Notes: a model not told the origin generated them from the letters alone. A DNA stretch of 24,971 nt from Candidatus Woesearchaeota archaeon (GCA_016784195.1 JADHVE010000010.1:1-24971); one strand, 5' to 3'; shown: positions 1 through 7,118, numbered from the stretch's first letter. Translations and numbers: made by a program.

Positions 1-1171
1 CTTCTCTATTCAGTTCATCCTTTGCATCTTTAATCGACTTTTTGTCTTTTGGAGAATTGATTTTATATTTATCAATCATATCTTGACCAAGATTGCCCCC
101 CATACCGGGCACATTAATAATTGATATTGGTTTTAGCTTTTTTATAACATCTAAATCCAGATTGAAATCATGAATCATTTCCATATTTGATTGAATATGT
201 TGGACCTCAATTAAATCAACAGGGTCTTCAAGTGCAGAAAACACAATGCCAGAACCCACTTTTGAATCGATAAACCATGCAGGAACAGTATAAACCTCAT
301 GGTTAACAAGTGGACCTTTAACCCACTTACCTATAATCTCCTTTGGATCAATATCTTTAATTATTTCAGCTTCCATGTACTGCATTGTAATTTTTTCAAC
401 AGCTTCTGCACCAACTACCCATTTCTCGTCTCCTACTTGAACGACTTTGTAATGTCCATCTGGATCAATCCACAAATGAGTTTGCCCATAGAATGCATCT
501 GGGCGAGTTGTTCCAGCCAATAGAATTAAATCAGAATCTCTCATTCGAAACTTGCCCCAGATAAAATCTTTGTGAGTAATCCCTTCTCCTTCTGCTCTTG
601 CATGATCTCCCACAGGAGCACTACACTTAGTACACCATACTACTGGATGTTTACCTTTTTTTACATAACCTTTCTTTTTTAATGTGTTAAACTGCCATCT
701 GATAAATGAATCATAAGGGGGATTTAATGAAGTAGTCTTAAACATGTAACGTTCATCCACTGCAAAGCCCATATTTTTTAAATCTTTTTTTGTTTCTTTA
801 GAAAAATAGTTACACCAATGTTCAGGAACTTCAAAATCAACTAATTGTTTACCAGTAATACCCATCATTTTTAACGTTTCTATCTGTTTTGGTTCTTTTT
901 CTTTAATCCTTTGTGCAGCTGCTACTATTGGTGTTCCAGTGCAGTGAAAAGCAAATTTAACTAATACATTAAAATTATTCATTCTCTTATACCTTGCTAA
1001 CACCTCAGAACTAGTATAAGTAAATAAATGTCCTAAATGCAAAAGCCCACTCATATAAGGATAAACAATAGCTATAAAGTATTTTTTTCTATTATCTACT
1101 TCAGCTTGAAAAACTTTATCTTTTTCCCATCTGATTTGCCATTTTTTCGCAATTTTATTAAAATTTACCAT
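1..1171 (-). CDS. leuS: Leucyl-tRNA synthetase, N-terminal part (cut by left edge)
   Basis: This class I aminoacyl-tRNA synthetase charges tRNA-Leu in the cytoplasm. About 390 residues are present and the gene runs off the window. The reading frame from the ATG at 1171 shows the ATP-binding HLGH motif at residues 45-48, followed by RYKRM and FHCTGTPI, which are typical of archaeal/eukaryotic LeuRS. A zinc-ribbon-like WCTKCSAPVGDH segment lies near residue 170. The editing (CP1) domain has the threonine-rich GTTRPDAFYGQ motif. The start sits 33 bases after the endonuclease stop codon on the same strand, so the two may share a transcript. IleRS and ValRS are less likely because of the FHCTGTPI and editing-domain wording. 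The partial state is due to the window edge, not to damage. Confidence 0.93.
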   Translation of the reverse strand, partial: MVNFNKIAKKWQIRWEKDKVFQAEVDNRKKYFIAIVYPYMSGLLHLGHLFTYTSSEVLARYKRMNNFNVLVKFAFHCTGTPIVAAAQRIKEKEPKQIETLKMMGITGKQLVDFEVPEHWCNYFSKETKKDLKNMGFAVDERYMFKTTSLNPPYDSFIRWQFNTLKKKGYVKKGKHPVVWCTKCSAPVGDHARAEGEGITHKDFIWGKFRMRDSDLILLAGTTRPDAFYGQTHLWIDPDGHYKVVQVGDEKWVVGAEAVEKITMQYMEAEIIKDIDPKEIIGKWVKGPLVNHEVYTVPAWFIDSKVGSGIVFSALEDPVDLIEVQHIQSNMEMIHDFNLDLDVIKKLKPISIINVPGMGGNLGQDMIDKYKINSPKDKKSIKDAKDELNRE

Positions 1172-1204
1172 ATGGAAGAGAAAATAAGAACCAATTTAAA
1201 TTAT

Positions 1205-2422
1205 TTATGGTTTATTTAGAGCATAATCTGCTGGAATTTTTCCAATAACTCCTCCACCATAAGAAGTTTTTTTTATGTACTTTAATAAACCCCAATTTAA
1301 ATAAAAATTAAGCCATTTATTAGCAGTACTTAGCTGTTTATATTTCATTTCTTTCTTTAATTCAGAACTGTTGACATACCCCTTTTCTTTACAAATTTTT
1401 ATTATACTTCCTTTTATTTTTAATCGTTCTTTATATCTTACATATCCTTGTGTTATTTCTGTAAAAGTTTTATCTTTCTTTTTTTCTGGAATTATCATGT
1501 GTTTTCTTAGTTTCAATAAGTTTTTTCTTTTAGCCAGCCTCATTTGTAACCTGACTTTTTCTATGCCTTTCTTGGTCTTGTAAGTTCCTATATCTTTTAA
1601 ATCATATTTTATCCCTATTTTATCAAGCATTTTTCTTTCATCTATATTTAATTTATACTTATCCAAATTTTTATTAAATGATCTTCTCCAAACAATTTCT
1701 CTTCTATATGTTTCTGGATAATGTTTTACATGACCTTCATCAGCTATAGTTTGCTCTATCCACCCCAATATTAATTCTTTATCTTTAAGAATAAAAGAGG
1801 GCACCGGCGGATTATTCTCAGATTTTATACCTTTAAATAAAGTTATTAAAACTAAAACATCTCTTATTACTGAAGGAAATGATAAGTACTGGTCTTTCTC
1901 TTTGACCCAATCTTTAATTGTAGCGTCATTTCCGCCAAAAACAGATATAGCATCTTCTTTCACAGAATCTCTTAATTCCTCATTACTATTCGAATAATAA
2001 GCACCATCACTGATCCATCCTTCATTGCAAATTGCTGCTAAAAATCTAGCTCCTTTTCTAGAGTTAAAATCAAAAGGTAATCTCGGAGTTATAATTCCTT
2101 TGCTTTTGTAATTTCCAATCCATTTTATCGGTTTTTCAATTTCATTAATATTAAATTGGCAATTATTTATCGCTTTAGAAAATTTTAGTAAAAAATCAAT
2201 TCTAATTTTAGGGTTCCTCATATTAATATATCTGCTAAGTGTCGTTCTGGAAATTCCTGTTATTTTGTTAGCATTGTATTTACTTCTTGTAATCCTCATA
2301 AACTCTCTCATCAGTTTGTCTTTAAATTTAGAGTGTAAAATAACATGGATATTGTTAGGCAAATTCCAAAAATGTACAATTCCCTCTTTCGCTATTTTTT
2401 CGTTACTTTTATTGAAACTCAT
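1205..2422 (-). CDS. Free-standing LAGLIDADG-type homing endonuclease-like protein
   Basis: This 405-residue protein has two degenerate LAGLIDADG motifs: FLAAICNEG (residues about 127-135) and LILGWIEQTIADEG (about 217-230). Each ends in Glu-Gly, where the acidic residue would be catalytic. A helix-turn-helix-like segment lies ahead of them (about 48-75, containing ISRTTLSRYI). The basic C-terminal part (about 330-400) looks like a winged-helix DNA-binding region. Such proteins normally cut a long DNA target and spread introns or inteins, but here no host intron or intein surrounds the gene. It lies between rpoN and leuS in the same orientation, and both neighbours look intact at the junctions. 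It may be a free-standing homing gene or a domesticated DNA-binding regulator. The fold is recognised by motif only, and activity is unknown. Confidence 0.7.
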   Translation of the reverse strand: MSFNKSNEKIAKEGIVHFWNLPNNIHVILHSKFKDKLMREFMRITRSKYNANKITGISRTTLSRYINMRNPKIRIDFLLKFSKAINNCQFNINEIEKPIKWIGNYKSKGIITPRLPFDFNSRKGARFLAAICNEGWISDGAYYSNSNEELRDSVKEDAISVFGGNDATIKDWVKEKDQYLSFPSVIRDVLVLITLFKGIKSENNPPVPSFILKDKELILGWIEQTIADEGHVKHYPETYRREIVWRRSFNKNLDKYKLNIDERKMLDKIGIKYDLKDIGTYKTKKGIEKVRLQMRLAKRKNLLKLRKHMIIPEKKKDKTFTEITQGYVRYKERLKIKGSIIKICKEKGYVNSSELKKEMKYKQLSTANKWLNFYLNWGLLKYIKKTSYGGGVIGKIPADYALNKP

Positions 2423-2482
2423 TTGAAATCACGATATCTTCCATTATTAGGTTTCAATGAATAAAAATAAAATAGAAAAACA

Positions 2483-2511
2483 GTAAGGGGTTTGTCATTT
2501 AAATACCTTAC
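2483..2511. repeat. Inverted repeat between rpoN and the endonuclease gene
   Basis: The arms GTAAGG and CCTTAC enclose a 17-base loop that contains the TATA-like string TATTTAAAT when read on the minus strand. Downstream on that strand comes a T-rich run, so the structure could end the rpoN transcript. The loop could also hold the promoter of the endonuclease gene, with about 50 bases of leader. Both readings are inferences. Confidence 0.35.
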
Positions 2512-2554
2512 GCGAGAATGTCCAGTGAAAAATAATCAAAATAAAGAGAAAATT

Positions 2555-2761
2555 TTAGAACTTCTTAAACTGCGCAGTCAAATCTGTTAAATCAACTTGC
2601 CCTAAAAACATAGCTCTACAGCAATATCTTTCCAGTTTTAACTCATCCATAACTTTCTTCTTCTCTTCGCCATTCGCAGTTCTTTCCTTAAAGGATTCCC
2701 ATAAATGCCCTATGGGCTTTCCGCAGCTCCAACACCTGATACCTATAATGATTTTAATCAA
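2555..2761 (-). CDS. rpoN: RNA polymerase subunit Rpo10 (RpoN, Rpb10 homologue)
   Basis: This 68-residue subunit helps assemble the Rpo3-Rpo11 platform of archaeal RNA polymerase. It shows the family's atypical zinc-binding set, CWSC near the N terminus (Cys10, Cys13) and the adjacent pair in RYCCR (Cys47, Cys48). The family's usual ending is also present (FLGQVDLTDL). Length is normal for the family. It follows rps9 after 26 bases, the standard archaeal order rpl18e-rpl13-rps9-rpoN. The usual followers rpoK and rps2 are absent here, and an endonuclease gene and leuS follow instead. Confidence 0.96.
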   Translation of the reverse strand: MIKIIIGIRCWSCGKPIGHLWESFKERTANGEEKKKVMDELKLERYCCRAMFLGQVDLTDLTAQFKKF

Positions 2762-2787
2762 CCTCCATACTAGCTTATCATAATTTT

Positions 2788-3189
2788 TTATCTATAACTT
2801 TTCTGCCTCTTAGCGCGGGCCTGCCCATGACAGTTCGGTTTTGAACTTTCTTTTCTTCTGATGTCCGCAACTAAAAGATTTCTGTCATACTCTAAATATT
2901 TTTCTTTTAATTTATCGCCTTTTGCATACTCCACAAGCACTTTTGCTATTGCCAGCCTGGAAGCATCTGCCTGGCTGTTTACGCCTCCTCCCCTGACATT
3001 AACATGTATATCTACCTTATTGACAATATCTCCTGCCAGGATTAAAGGCTCTCTTAATTTTAATCTTGCTATCTTAGGCTCATAAAAATCTAAAGGAGCC
3101 TTATTGACTTTGATCATTCCTTTGCCTGCCTTCAAAGTAGCCCTTGCAATGGCTCTTTTTCTCTTTCCTGAAGCATGTATAATTTTCAT
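2788..3189 (-). CDS. rps9: 30S ribosomal protein S9 (uS9)
   Basis: This 133-residue small-subunit protein has a C-terminal tail that reaches the P-site tRNA. Diagnostic parts are the N-terminal SGKRKRAIARA segment, the central GGG-containing VRGGGVNSQADA and the conserved C-terminal GQARAKRQKSYR, which ends in the invariant Arg. Its ATG overlaps the rpl13 stop codon by four bases (ATGA), so translation is probably coupled. Length is typical for archaea. Confidence 0.96.
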   Translation of the reverse strand: MKIIHASGKRKRAIARATLKAGKGMIKVNKAPLDFYEPKIARLKLREPLILAGDIVNKVDIHVNVRGGGVNSQADASRLAIAKVLVEYAKGDKLKEKYLEYDRNLLVADIRRKESSKPNCHGQARAKRQKSYR

Positions 3190-3608
3190 ATTTTTGCACC
3201 TATTTCCTTACAAACATCTTTTACCCTTAAATAATCTAAACTGGGAACCTTACTTATATCTGCACTTTTTATAGTTTCCATTTTTTCTTTGTTGAATTTT
3301 TCATTTTCAGGAACTCCCATATAGCATTTTATCTTTTCAAATGCTTTCTTGCCTTTCTCTTTTTTATAAGGCAACATTCCCCTTAATGCCCTCTTTACAA
3401 ACCTGTCAGGCATCCTATAGGTAAAAGGGCCTTTTGAATGGATCCCTCTTTTCAGCCTTTTCCTGTATTTTTCAAAAATATACTTCTTTTTTCCTGTAAT
3501 GACAATATTTTCGCAATTAACAATATCTATTTTCTCCCCTTGCAAAGCTTTTTTTGCAGCAAAACTGCCTAATCTTCCCAAAATCAGATTATTTCCGTCA
3601 ATTATCAT
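3186..3608 (-). CDS. rpl13: 50S ribosomal protein L13 (uL13)
   Basis: This 140-residue large-subunit protein is identified by its start IIDGNNLILGRLGSFAAKKAL, by the motif for internal placement RMPDRFVKRALRGMLPYKK and by its place between rpl18e and rps9. It begins ten bases after the rpl18e stop codon and its own stop overlaps the rps9 start. These overlaps support one transcript. Length matches archaeal homologues. Confidence 0.95.
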   Translation of the reverse strand: MIIDGNNLILGRLGSFAAKKALQGEKIDIVNCENIVITGKKKYIFEKYRKRLKRGIHSKGPFTYRMPDRFVKRALRGMLPYKKEKGKKAFEKIKCYMGVPENEKFNKEKMETIKSADISKVPSLDYLRVKDVCKEIGAKI

Positions 3609-3618
3609 TTTTAATTGT

Positions 3619-3984
3619 TTATCCTATTATCCTAATTCTTTTACCATCTGGCTTTTCTTTGCTCAATTCCAACAAGGATATAATACTGGCTCCGGCCTTT
3701 GCGACCTTTTCCTTAGCACTGTCTGAAAATTGGTAAGCGGCTATTGTCAGTTTATGATTTAGGTTGCCTGCGCTTAAAACCTTTCCAGGAACAATAATTA
3801 TTTCATTCTCTTTTGTATATCTGTTTATCCTTGACAAATTAACAATTCTGCGCTGCCTGGAAGGCTTCTCTAAGTCCAGAGCTACCCTTTTCCAGATATC
3901 CACATTCTGCTCGCTGCTTCTTTTCTTAAGCACAGTCACTAATTCCATCAATATTGGGTTTGTTGGACCTGTTCTCTTTGCCAT
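3619..3984 (-). CDS. rpl18e: 50S ribosomal protein L18e (eL18)
   Basis: This 121-residue archaeal/eukaryotic large-subunit protein carries the recognisable segments RTGPTNPILMELV, EKPSRQRRIVNLSRINRYTKENE and VPGKVLSAGNLNHKLTIAAY. It is the first protein gene after tRNA-Leu, about 70 bases downstream of the tRNA 3' end, and opens the rpl18e-rpl13-rps9-rpoN block. The gap ahead of it is extremely A/T-rich and could hold its own promoter, but no single box stands out. Confidence 0.95.
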   Translation of the reverse strand: MAKRTGPTNPILMELVTVLKKRSSEQNVDIWKRVALDLEKPSRQRRIVNLSRINRYTKENEIIIVPGKVLSAGNLNHKLTIAAYQFSDSAKEKVAKAGASIISLLELSKEKPDGKRIRIIG

Positions 3985-4067
3985 TTTTTTTTATTTTTTA
4001 AAATTATATATATTTTTTTTAAATTTTTAATGAAAGCTTATGTATTGGATTTATGCGGGAGACGAGG

Positions 4068-4098
4068 CTTTCGAAAACAAAGCCAAAAGCTTCATCTT
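4068..4098 (-). other. Predicted tRNA-Leu intron 2 (T-loop, 59/60)
   Basis: This is a 31-base insert in the T-loop. The exon bases TTCGAAAA and the intron bases TTTTCGAA are perfect complements. A four-pair core TTCG/CGAA is followed by a three-base 3' bulge AGC and then the T-stem strand CTCGT, a clear bulge-helix-bulge arrangement. An inner AAGC/GCTT hairpin fits within the intron. Cutting after the second base of each bulge restores a seven-base T-loop. Confidence 0.75.
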
Positions 4099-4130
4099 TT
4101 CGAACTCGCGCACCCACTAAGGGACAAGGC

Positions 4131-4142
4131 TTTTGTTTATAA
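4131..4142 (-). other. Predicted tRNA-Leu intron 1 (canonical 37/38)
   Basis: Twelve bases lie between G37 and position 38. A relaxed bulge-helix-bulge can be drawn: T32-T33-G34 pair with C-A-A of the intron, the 3' bulge is AAG directly before the CCTTG stem, and the 5' bulge is GGT. Cutting after the second bulge base on each side gives exactly these borders. The intron is near the minimum length expected for the splicing endonuclease. Confidence 0.75.
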
Positions 4143-4195
4143 CCTCAACCTTGCGCATTTGACCAGGCTCTGCCACTCCTGCAATTAGTAGGGGG

Positions 4196-4990
4196 TTATT
4201 TAGCCTTTTTGAGAGCATCACTAAATTCATCAAGCGTATCATCAAATATCTTTACAGCCTCATTGATAATCTCCTTGCAATTCAACTGGCCCCATGATTC
4301 CATGTAAAAGATAAATTCCCTATCATCAAACTTTATTTTCATATCTGCATCAGCATCAGCGCATGCCTCGCATAAAGTGCAGCTAAATAACTTATCTTTA
4401 CTAACCACTAATTTATCGTCTTTAATTTCAAATATATTTAATGGGCATGATTCGACAACAGCTTCAGGATTTTTAACATCCCCTATTTCTACTATGGGCT
4501 TGTACTTGTAATATACTAAACCAGGCGCCCATTTAGCATGGTATTTTCCCCTGCCTAACATAGCAGTAGCCTCAAGCTCTAAATCTTGACCTTTTAGCAG
4601 CCTTACAATAGGCATCTTGTCATATGCTGGTTTAATTGAACTGTCTTTTGTTTTTATTTCAGAAGCGTAAACCATCCCTGCGCCTTTACTAGGTTTAAGA
4701 GTCATCTTCAGCTGACATCTTGCACAACCTTCACCCTTGCACTTGCATTTTTCAGGCAGGTTATATGATTTGAGGTCTGTTTTAAACGGTATTAACCCTA
4801 ACCTATGCGCTATTATCTCATCATATAGTATTGAGGAATTTTTCCTGAATTCAACATCTTCAATTGCCATAGTAGGGACTTCTTCAGCTATAATTCTTCT
4901 TAGTGTATTTGCAAAAGCTACATCAGCGTCCTTTAAAATAAATGAAAGCTTGCCTTCATCCTTATTATTTTCCAAAACTCTGACTTCCAT
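4196..4990 (-). CDS. rpoD: RNA polymerase subunit Rpo3 (RpoD), Fe-S cluster type
   Basis: This 264-residue alpha-like subunit forms the assembly platform of archaeal RNA polymerase with Rpo11. The dimerisation motif is present at about residues 26-70 (FANTLRRIIAEEVPTMAIE, HRLGLIPF). A zinc-type loop with Cys82, 84, 89 and 92 follows. An inserted ferredoxin-like segment carries Cys182 (SCPLNIF) and Cys204/207/210 (CTLCEAC), which is enough for one [4Fe-4S] cluster as seen in some archaeal Rpo3 proteins. The start has a good ribosome-binding site, GGAGG eight bases upstream. It follows rps11 after a 153-base gap and is followed by tRNA-Leu. Confidence 0.96.
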   Translation of the reverse strand: MEVRVLENNKDEGKLSFILKDADVAFANTLRRIIAEEVPTMAIEDVEFRKNSSILYDEIIAHRLGLIPFKTDLKSYNLPEKCKCKGEGCARCQLKMTLKPSKGAGMVYASEIKTKDSSIKPAYDKMPIVRLLKGQDLELEATAMLGRGKYHAKWAPGLVYYKYKPIVEIGDVKNPEAVVESCPLNIFEIKDDKLVVSKDKLFSCTLCEACADADADMKIKFDDREFIFYMESWGQLNCKEIINEAVKIFDDTLDEFSDALKKAK

Positions 4991-5143
4991 TTTTTGCCTC
5001 CAAAATATTTATTATACCTAATTGTGAACCCACCCTTTCTTTGTTAGGTATGAACCGTTTTGCACAAAGCGTAGCGAGTGTGACACTTTTTTATCAACTT
5101 AGTTGTACACTATGGTGATGGGATACCTGAGAGTTTAACAAAG
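4991..5143. other. Intergenic gap rps11-rpoD with inverted repeat
   Basis: This gap is long for an operon of overlapping genes. It contains the eight-base inverted repeat ATACCTAA (5014-5021) / TTAGGTAT (5044-5051) just upstream of the rpoD ribosome-binding site. No tRNA or open reading frame was found. It may hold an internal promoter or a regulatory leader for rpoD. Confidence 0.4.
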
Positions 5144-5151
5144 TTAAACTC
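5131..5151 (-). terminator. Perfect 9-bp hairpin over the rps11 stop codon
   Basis: Arms GAGTTTAAC and GTTAAACTC flank a three-base loop and enclose the TAA stop of rps11. No T-run follows immediately, so this may be an mRNA 3'-end or processing signal rather than a terminator. A similar stop-codon hairpin occurs at rpl12. Confidence 0.4.
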
Positions 5152-5542
5152 GTCTACCTCTCCTTCCTCCTTTTTTCCTGCAGCCATCATGCGGCACAGG
5201 AGTGACTTCTTCTATTATTCCGATTTTCAGCCCCATTCTTGACAAAGCCCTTATAGCAGCTTGTGCGCCAGGTCCTGGGCTGTGAGGGCCGTTATGACCT
5301 CCAGGAGCTTTTATCTTGACATGTATGCCATTTATGCCTTTTTCTTTAGCAACTTCTGCTGCTCTTTTTGCAGCAATCATTGCTGCTGTTGGAGAGCTTT
5401 CCATCCTGTCTGATTTTACAACCATACCGCCTGAAGACCTAACCAATGTTTCTGTTCCGGTAATGTCTGTTATGTGGATTATTGTATTGTTATAACTGGA
5501 ATAAATATGCGCAATTCCCCATCTTAGTCCTTCCCCTCTCAT
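5144..5542 (-). CDS. rps11: 30S ribosomal protein S11 (uS11)
   Basis: This 132-residue platform protein of the small subunit contacts the mRNA exit region. Its diagnostic segments are GIAHIYSSYNNTIIHITDITG, SSGGMVVKSDR and the C-terminal TPVPHDGCRKKGGRRGRRV. The ATG overlaps the rps4 stop by four bases (ATGA), so the two are probably translationally coupled. The stop codon lies inside a perfect hairpin. Confidence 0.97.
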   Translation of the reverse strand: MRGEGLRWGIAHIYSSYNNTIIHITDITGTETLVRSSGGMVVKSDRMESSPTAAMIAAKRAAEVAKEKGINGIHVKIKAPGGHNGPHSPGPGAQAAIRALSRMGLKIGIIEEVTPVPHDGCRKKGGRRGRRV

Positions 5543-6258
5543 TCTTGTTTCTCTCCTTTATCTTCCTTCTTAGCCTTTTTCTCCTTTTTTGTTTCAGCTT
5601 TAGGTTTTTTCCCCTCTTTAGCTGGCTTTGCTTTTTCTTCAGTTTGTTCTTTTTTTGCTGGTTTTTCTTTTGTTTTTTTCTCTTCTACAGCTGCTTTCTT
5701 TTTTTCAGGTGCTTTTTCTTTAGCTTCTTTCTTCTTTTCTTTTTTCTTTGGCTCCTTGGGAACTCTTTCGCTGTGCTCAGGATTTGCTAAGCCTGAATCA
5801 GATACAAACCGAATTAAATTTTCTTCATTAACACTAACCAGATAAGAAGGCGTTGTTATCTTTTTATCTCCTACCATGATATGCTCATGAACAATGAATT
5901 GTCTTGCCTGGTTCATGCTCCTTGCTAAATTTTTTCTAAAAATAATTGTCTGTAGCCTTCTTTCCAGGATATCTTTTAATTTTATAGATAAAATATCCTC
6001 TGCTCCTGTATTCTTATCCAGTAACCCTAATGAGATTAGCCTACCCAATAATTGAGATTTTTTTAATTCATCCTCTCCTGTAATAAGCTCTTTTGCCTGC
6101 CTTGCAAAATTACTCAAAGTGGATGCAGCTTTCCATATCTCTTTTTTTCTCCTTAAGCCATACTCTTTTAAAAGTTCCTGCTCTGCTAAAATCCTTTCCT
6201 GATTCCATGGATGTGATGGTTTTGAAAATTTCTTTCTTTGCTTTTTTATATCTCCCAT
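5539..6258 (-). CDS. rps4: 30S ribosomal protein S4 (uS4) with charged C-terminal tail
   Basis: This primary 16S rRNA-binding protein has 239 residues. The archaeal start MGDIKKQRKKFSKPSHPW and the S4 RNA-binding domain (about residues 99-160, with RRLQTIIFRKN and ARQFIVHEHIMVGDKKI) are clear. From about residue 168 it continues as a low-complexity lysine/glutamate/alanine tail of roughly 70 residues beyond the usual end of the family. Rps11 overlaps its end by four bases. It begins 135 bases after rps13. Confidence 0.95.
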   Translation of the reverse strand: MGDIKKQRKKFSKPSHPWNQERILAEQELLKEYGLRRKKEIWKAASTLSNFARQAKELITGEDELKKSQLLGRLISLGLLDKNTGAEDILSIKLKDILERRLQTIIFRKNLARSMNQARQFIVHEHIMVGDKKITTPSYLVSVNEENLIRFVSDSGLANPEHSERVPKEPKKKEKKKEAKEKAPEKKKAAVEEKKTKEKPAKKEQTEEKAKPAKEGKKPKAETKKEKKAKKEDKGEKQE

Positions 6259-6393
6259 TTTATCTTATTTCAATCAATTGTTTTTTTAGTCCATTTAGTC
6301 GTAAACTTATGAGCTGGTTAAATAGAGTTCGATGCCAGCATTAAATTACAAAGTTCCAGGGGACCACCCACTGTATAATTTATGGTGTTTCTC
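6259..6393. other. Intergenic gap rps13-rps4 with small hairpin
   Basis: These 135 bases contain a five-pair inverted repeat GCTGG (6313-6317) / CCAGC (6335-6339) and no plausible gene. A T-arm-like string (GAGTTCGATGCC) appears on the plus strand, but no tRNA can be folded around it. The function is unknown and could be a processing site. Confidence 0.35.
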
Positions 6394-6891
6394 TCAACTT
6401 CTTCCTGCCTTAGCACCCGCTTTTTTCTTGACTCCTAACGAACCCTTGCCTTTGTTTCTTCTAAAATTTGATTTTGTTTTTTGTCCTCTGACTGTTAGCC
6501 CGACAGCATGTCTCATTCCCTTGTAGTTCTTTATCTTCTTCATAATCTTAATATCATTTTCCTTGGAAAAGATCAGATCAGCAGTAATAAGGTGCTTGTC
6601 TTTGCCATCATCAAAATCCTTCCTTCTATTCATCATCCAAACAGGCACATCAAACTTTAAAGGGTCTTTTATGACTTCGTCCATCCTCTTTACTTCTTCA
6701 TCACTTAAATAGCCTGTTTTTTTGTCTTTATCAATATCCGCAAAACTACAAATTATATTTGAAAACCTGAAACCAACACCTTTAATTTTAGTAAGCGCCC
6801 TGACAATCTTCTTATTTCCGTCTAAATCTGTGGTAGCTACTCTTACAAAATACTTAAAATCCTTATCCTGCTTTTGTTCTGTTTTCTCCAT
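6394..6891 (-). CDS. rps13: 30S ribosomal protein S13 (uS13)
   Basis: This 165-residue head protein of the small subunit contacts the P-site tRNA and bridges to the large subunit. Key parts are FKYFVRVATTDLDGNKKIVRALTKIKGVG near the start, the H2TH-like central region with DVPVWMMNRRKD, and the C-terminal YKGMRHAVGLTVRGQKT, which is the family signature. Length is normal for archaea. It is the first gene of the rps13-rps4-rps11-rpoD block. Confidence 0.96.
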   Translation of the reverse strand: MEKTEQKQDKDFKYFVRVATTDLDGNKKIVRALTKIKGVGFRFSNIICSFADIDKDKKTGYLSDEEVKRMDEVIKDPLKFDVPVWMMNRRKDFDDGKDKHLITADLIFSKENDIKIMKKIKNYKGMRHAVGLTVRGQKTKSNFRRNKGKGSLGVKKKAGAKAGRS

Positions 6892-6987
6892 TTTAATTTT
6901 GAATATATACCTAAGAATAAAGCACTTTATTAAAACCCTAAAAGCGCTCTAATGAACTCGGGCGTAAGAAGTTGGAATGCGTGTTTA

Positions 6988-6996
6988 TTTATAAAT
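6988..6996 (-). promoter_or_regulatory. Probable TATA box of the rps13 operon
   Basis: The minus-strand string TTTATAAAT lies about 100 bases upstream of the rps13 ATG. Transcription would begin near 6965 and give a leader of roughly 70 bases. Confidence 0.45.
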
Positions 6997-7048
6997 CTTA
7001 CTACAAAAAATGAGTCTAGGCTTAGAGTTGTAAACTTTTTCAAGAATC

Positions 7049-7118
7049 TTTTACCCTAGTTTATACCTAAGTATTCATCACCTCATTAAGTTACTTCCCT
7101 GCTCTGCTAAGGGTAAAA
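7049..7118. other. Candidate structured RNA or leader between tRNA-His and rps13
   Basis: An outer stem of 8+3 base pairs joins TTTTACCC-TAG (7049-7059) with CTA-GGGTAAAA (7107-7118), with one bulged base, and encloses about 47 bases. A smaller AAGTA/TACTT pairing is possible inside on the minus strand. The minus strand also contains GTGATGA, which matches a box C, but no box D was found. The element lies upstream of the likely rps13 TATA box, so it may be a separate small RNA or part of a longer tRNA-His transcript. Confidence 0.35.

Larger units (their letters stand above)
4054..4182 (-). tRNA. tRNA-Leu (anticodon GAG) with two predicted introns
   Basis: Read on the minus strand, this is a class II tRNA: acceptor GCAGGAG, D-stem GCA/TGC with AGCCTGGTCAAA, anticodon stem CAAGG/CCTTG, anticodon GAG at 4146-4144, a 15-base variable arm, T-stem GCGAG/CTCGT, 3' acceptor strand CTCCCGC and discriminator A73. 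CCA is not encoded. Two insertions break it. A 12-base insert (4142-4131) lies after position 37, and a 31-base insert (4098-4068) lies in the T-loop after position 59. Removing both gives an 86-base tRNA with the T-loop TTCGAAC. Acceptor pair 3:70 would be an A-C mismatch. The gene starts 13 bases after the rpoD stop and precedes rpl18e. As I recall, tRNA-Leu also precedes rpl18e in haloarchaea. Confidence 0.88.

Noticed and set aside
299..523. Plus-strand frame of 74 codons
   Set aside because: It is the shadow of leuS, whose conserved editing motif is encoded on the other strand here.
5482..5790. Phe/Leu-rich plus-strand frame opposite rps4
   Set aside because: It is the complement of Lys/Glu codons in the S4 tail. 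The same artefact occurs opposite rps24e and the coiled-coil gene.
6313..6339. Possible tRNA-like fragment with TTCGA between rps13 and rps4
   Set aside because: No acceptor, D-arm or anticodon arm can be folded around it. Only a five-pair hairpin remains.
7030..7110. Box C/D small RNA because of GTGATGA on the minus strand
   Set aside because: No CTGA box D at suitable distance was found. Only the stem structure is kept as a candidate.
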